From Sarcina sp. DSM 11001 (lineage in GTDB: Bacteria; Bacillota; Clostridia; Lachnospirales; Lachnospiraceae): DNA of 64,000 nt. The translations under genes and the position numbers were made by a program. Numbering within the stretch: position 1 is the first letter of the stretch; each line of letters begins with the position of its first letter. The notes beneath the pieces are model-generated. The model saw only the letters and a program-made list of their open reading frames with translations. It ran no database searches and was not told where the DNA came from. Location: assembly GCF_900101015.1 (NCBI RefSeq), contig NZ_FNFZ01000004.1, positions 121,749-185,748 of the forward strand, given 5' to 3'. Positions 63,852-64,000 of the stretch are shown here, in pieces.

Positions 63852-64000
63852 ATGGACAACCAAAGTCTATCACATACGAGGTGGAAATGCCAATACCATG
63901 TGGTCTTTATTCCAAAATATCGTAGAAAGGTTATGTATGGGAAAGTCAAGCAAGACGTCCGGGAGATAATCAAGACACTGTGTGAATATAAGAAGGTTAA
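63852..64000 (+). CDS. tnpA: IS200/IS605 transposase TnpA (Y1), N-terminal part, cut by window edge
   Basis: The first 49 codons of a Y1 transposase: MDNQSLSHTRWKCQYHVVFI, followed by PKYRRKVMYGKVKQDV, the typical start of IS200 TnpA. The catalytic HUH and Tyr motifs lie beyond the window. AAAGGAGG is 8 bases before the ATG. Confidence 0.92.
   Translation, partial: MDNQSLSHTRWKCQYHVVFIPKYRRKVMYGKVKQDVREIIKTLCEYKKV

Larger units (their letters stand above)
63731..64000 (+). mobile_element. IS200/IS605-family element, left part (cut by window edge)
   Basis: The left end has a short hairpin (CCCCAGC, loop TAT, GCTGGGG, 63731-63747), followed by a second, larger hairpin before the transposase gene. 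Such subterminal hairpins are recognised by the Y1 transposase TnpA. The exact left tip lies just before 63731. Confidence 0.85.

Overview
The window is a gene-dense, roughly 50% GC stretch from a low-GC-lineage Gram-positive (Firmicutes) chromosome, most likely a spore-forming anaerobe of the Clostridia, close to Lachnospiraceae. Supporting signs are a GerW/YtfJ sporulation protein, a DUF2953 protein, rubrerythrin, an L27 precursor with the Firmicutes N-terminal extension plus its Prp protease, a LexA/YneA pair, short-form HisG with HisZ, AGGAGG-type ribosome binding sites and several TTG/GTG starts. This placement comes from gene content only. Almost all genes lie on the minus strand; lexA, rpmB, rubrerythrin and the last 4.5 kb are on plus.

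Layout. 0-6.3 kb: the 5' end of addB (cut by the window), a lipoprotein that fuses a propeller-like domain to a solute-binding domain, a small membrane exporter, an aspartate-type aminotransferase, and a YneA-like LysM protein divergent from lexA. 7.4-12.5 kb: the ribosome/GTPase cluster rplU-prp-rpmA, obg, yhbY, nadD, yqeK, rsfS. 12.5-18.1 kb: a histidine operon hisZ-hisG-hisD-hisB-hisIE, in which HisIE carries an extra degenerate HisF-like domain and hisC, hisH, hisA and hisF are absent. 18.2-33.7 kb: recU, an RluA-type pseudouridine synthase, two poorly known proteins, coaD, rsmD, a type IIA topoisomerase pair, a DegV protein, recG, fakA and yloU, with rpmB divergent. 33.9-41.7 kb: gerW, a DUF2953 protein, rubrerythrin, radA, clpC and a GntR regulator. 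41.8-53 kb: an SH3/acidic membrane protein, purE-purM-purN-purD, an M29 aminopeptidase, pyrF and pyrE, and a TPR protein. 53-59.7 kb: an SGNH hydrolase and MBOAT acyltransferase pair, valS and a 57-residue DUF4250 gene. 59.8-64 kb (plus): azlC-azlD, a zinc-ribbon membrane protein, a DUF5685 protein, a J-domain protein and the start of an IS200/IS605 element.

The most unusual feature is the large number of short tandem repeats, with units of 9 to 28 bp, placed at gene ends. Some are coding: pentapeptide or hexapeptide tails on ClpC, the SGNH protein, the DUF5685 protein and a membrane protein, and 4-residue units at the AzlC N-terminus. Others start in the last codons of a gene, include its stop codon and continue downstream (zinc-ribbon gene, hisD, fakA). 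Together they look like an active process that duplicates DNA at gene borders. No tRNA, rRNA, CRISPR array or prophage was seen.

Other signals worth reading are a cluster of LexA-box-like sites between yneA and lexA, a perfect inverted repeat covering the his promoter, GACAGAGCA half-sites at the GntR-clpC promoter, and a long hairpin covering the ribosome binding site of the IS200 transposase.
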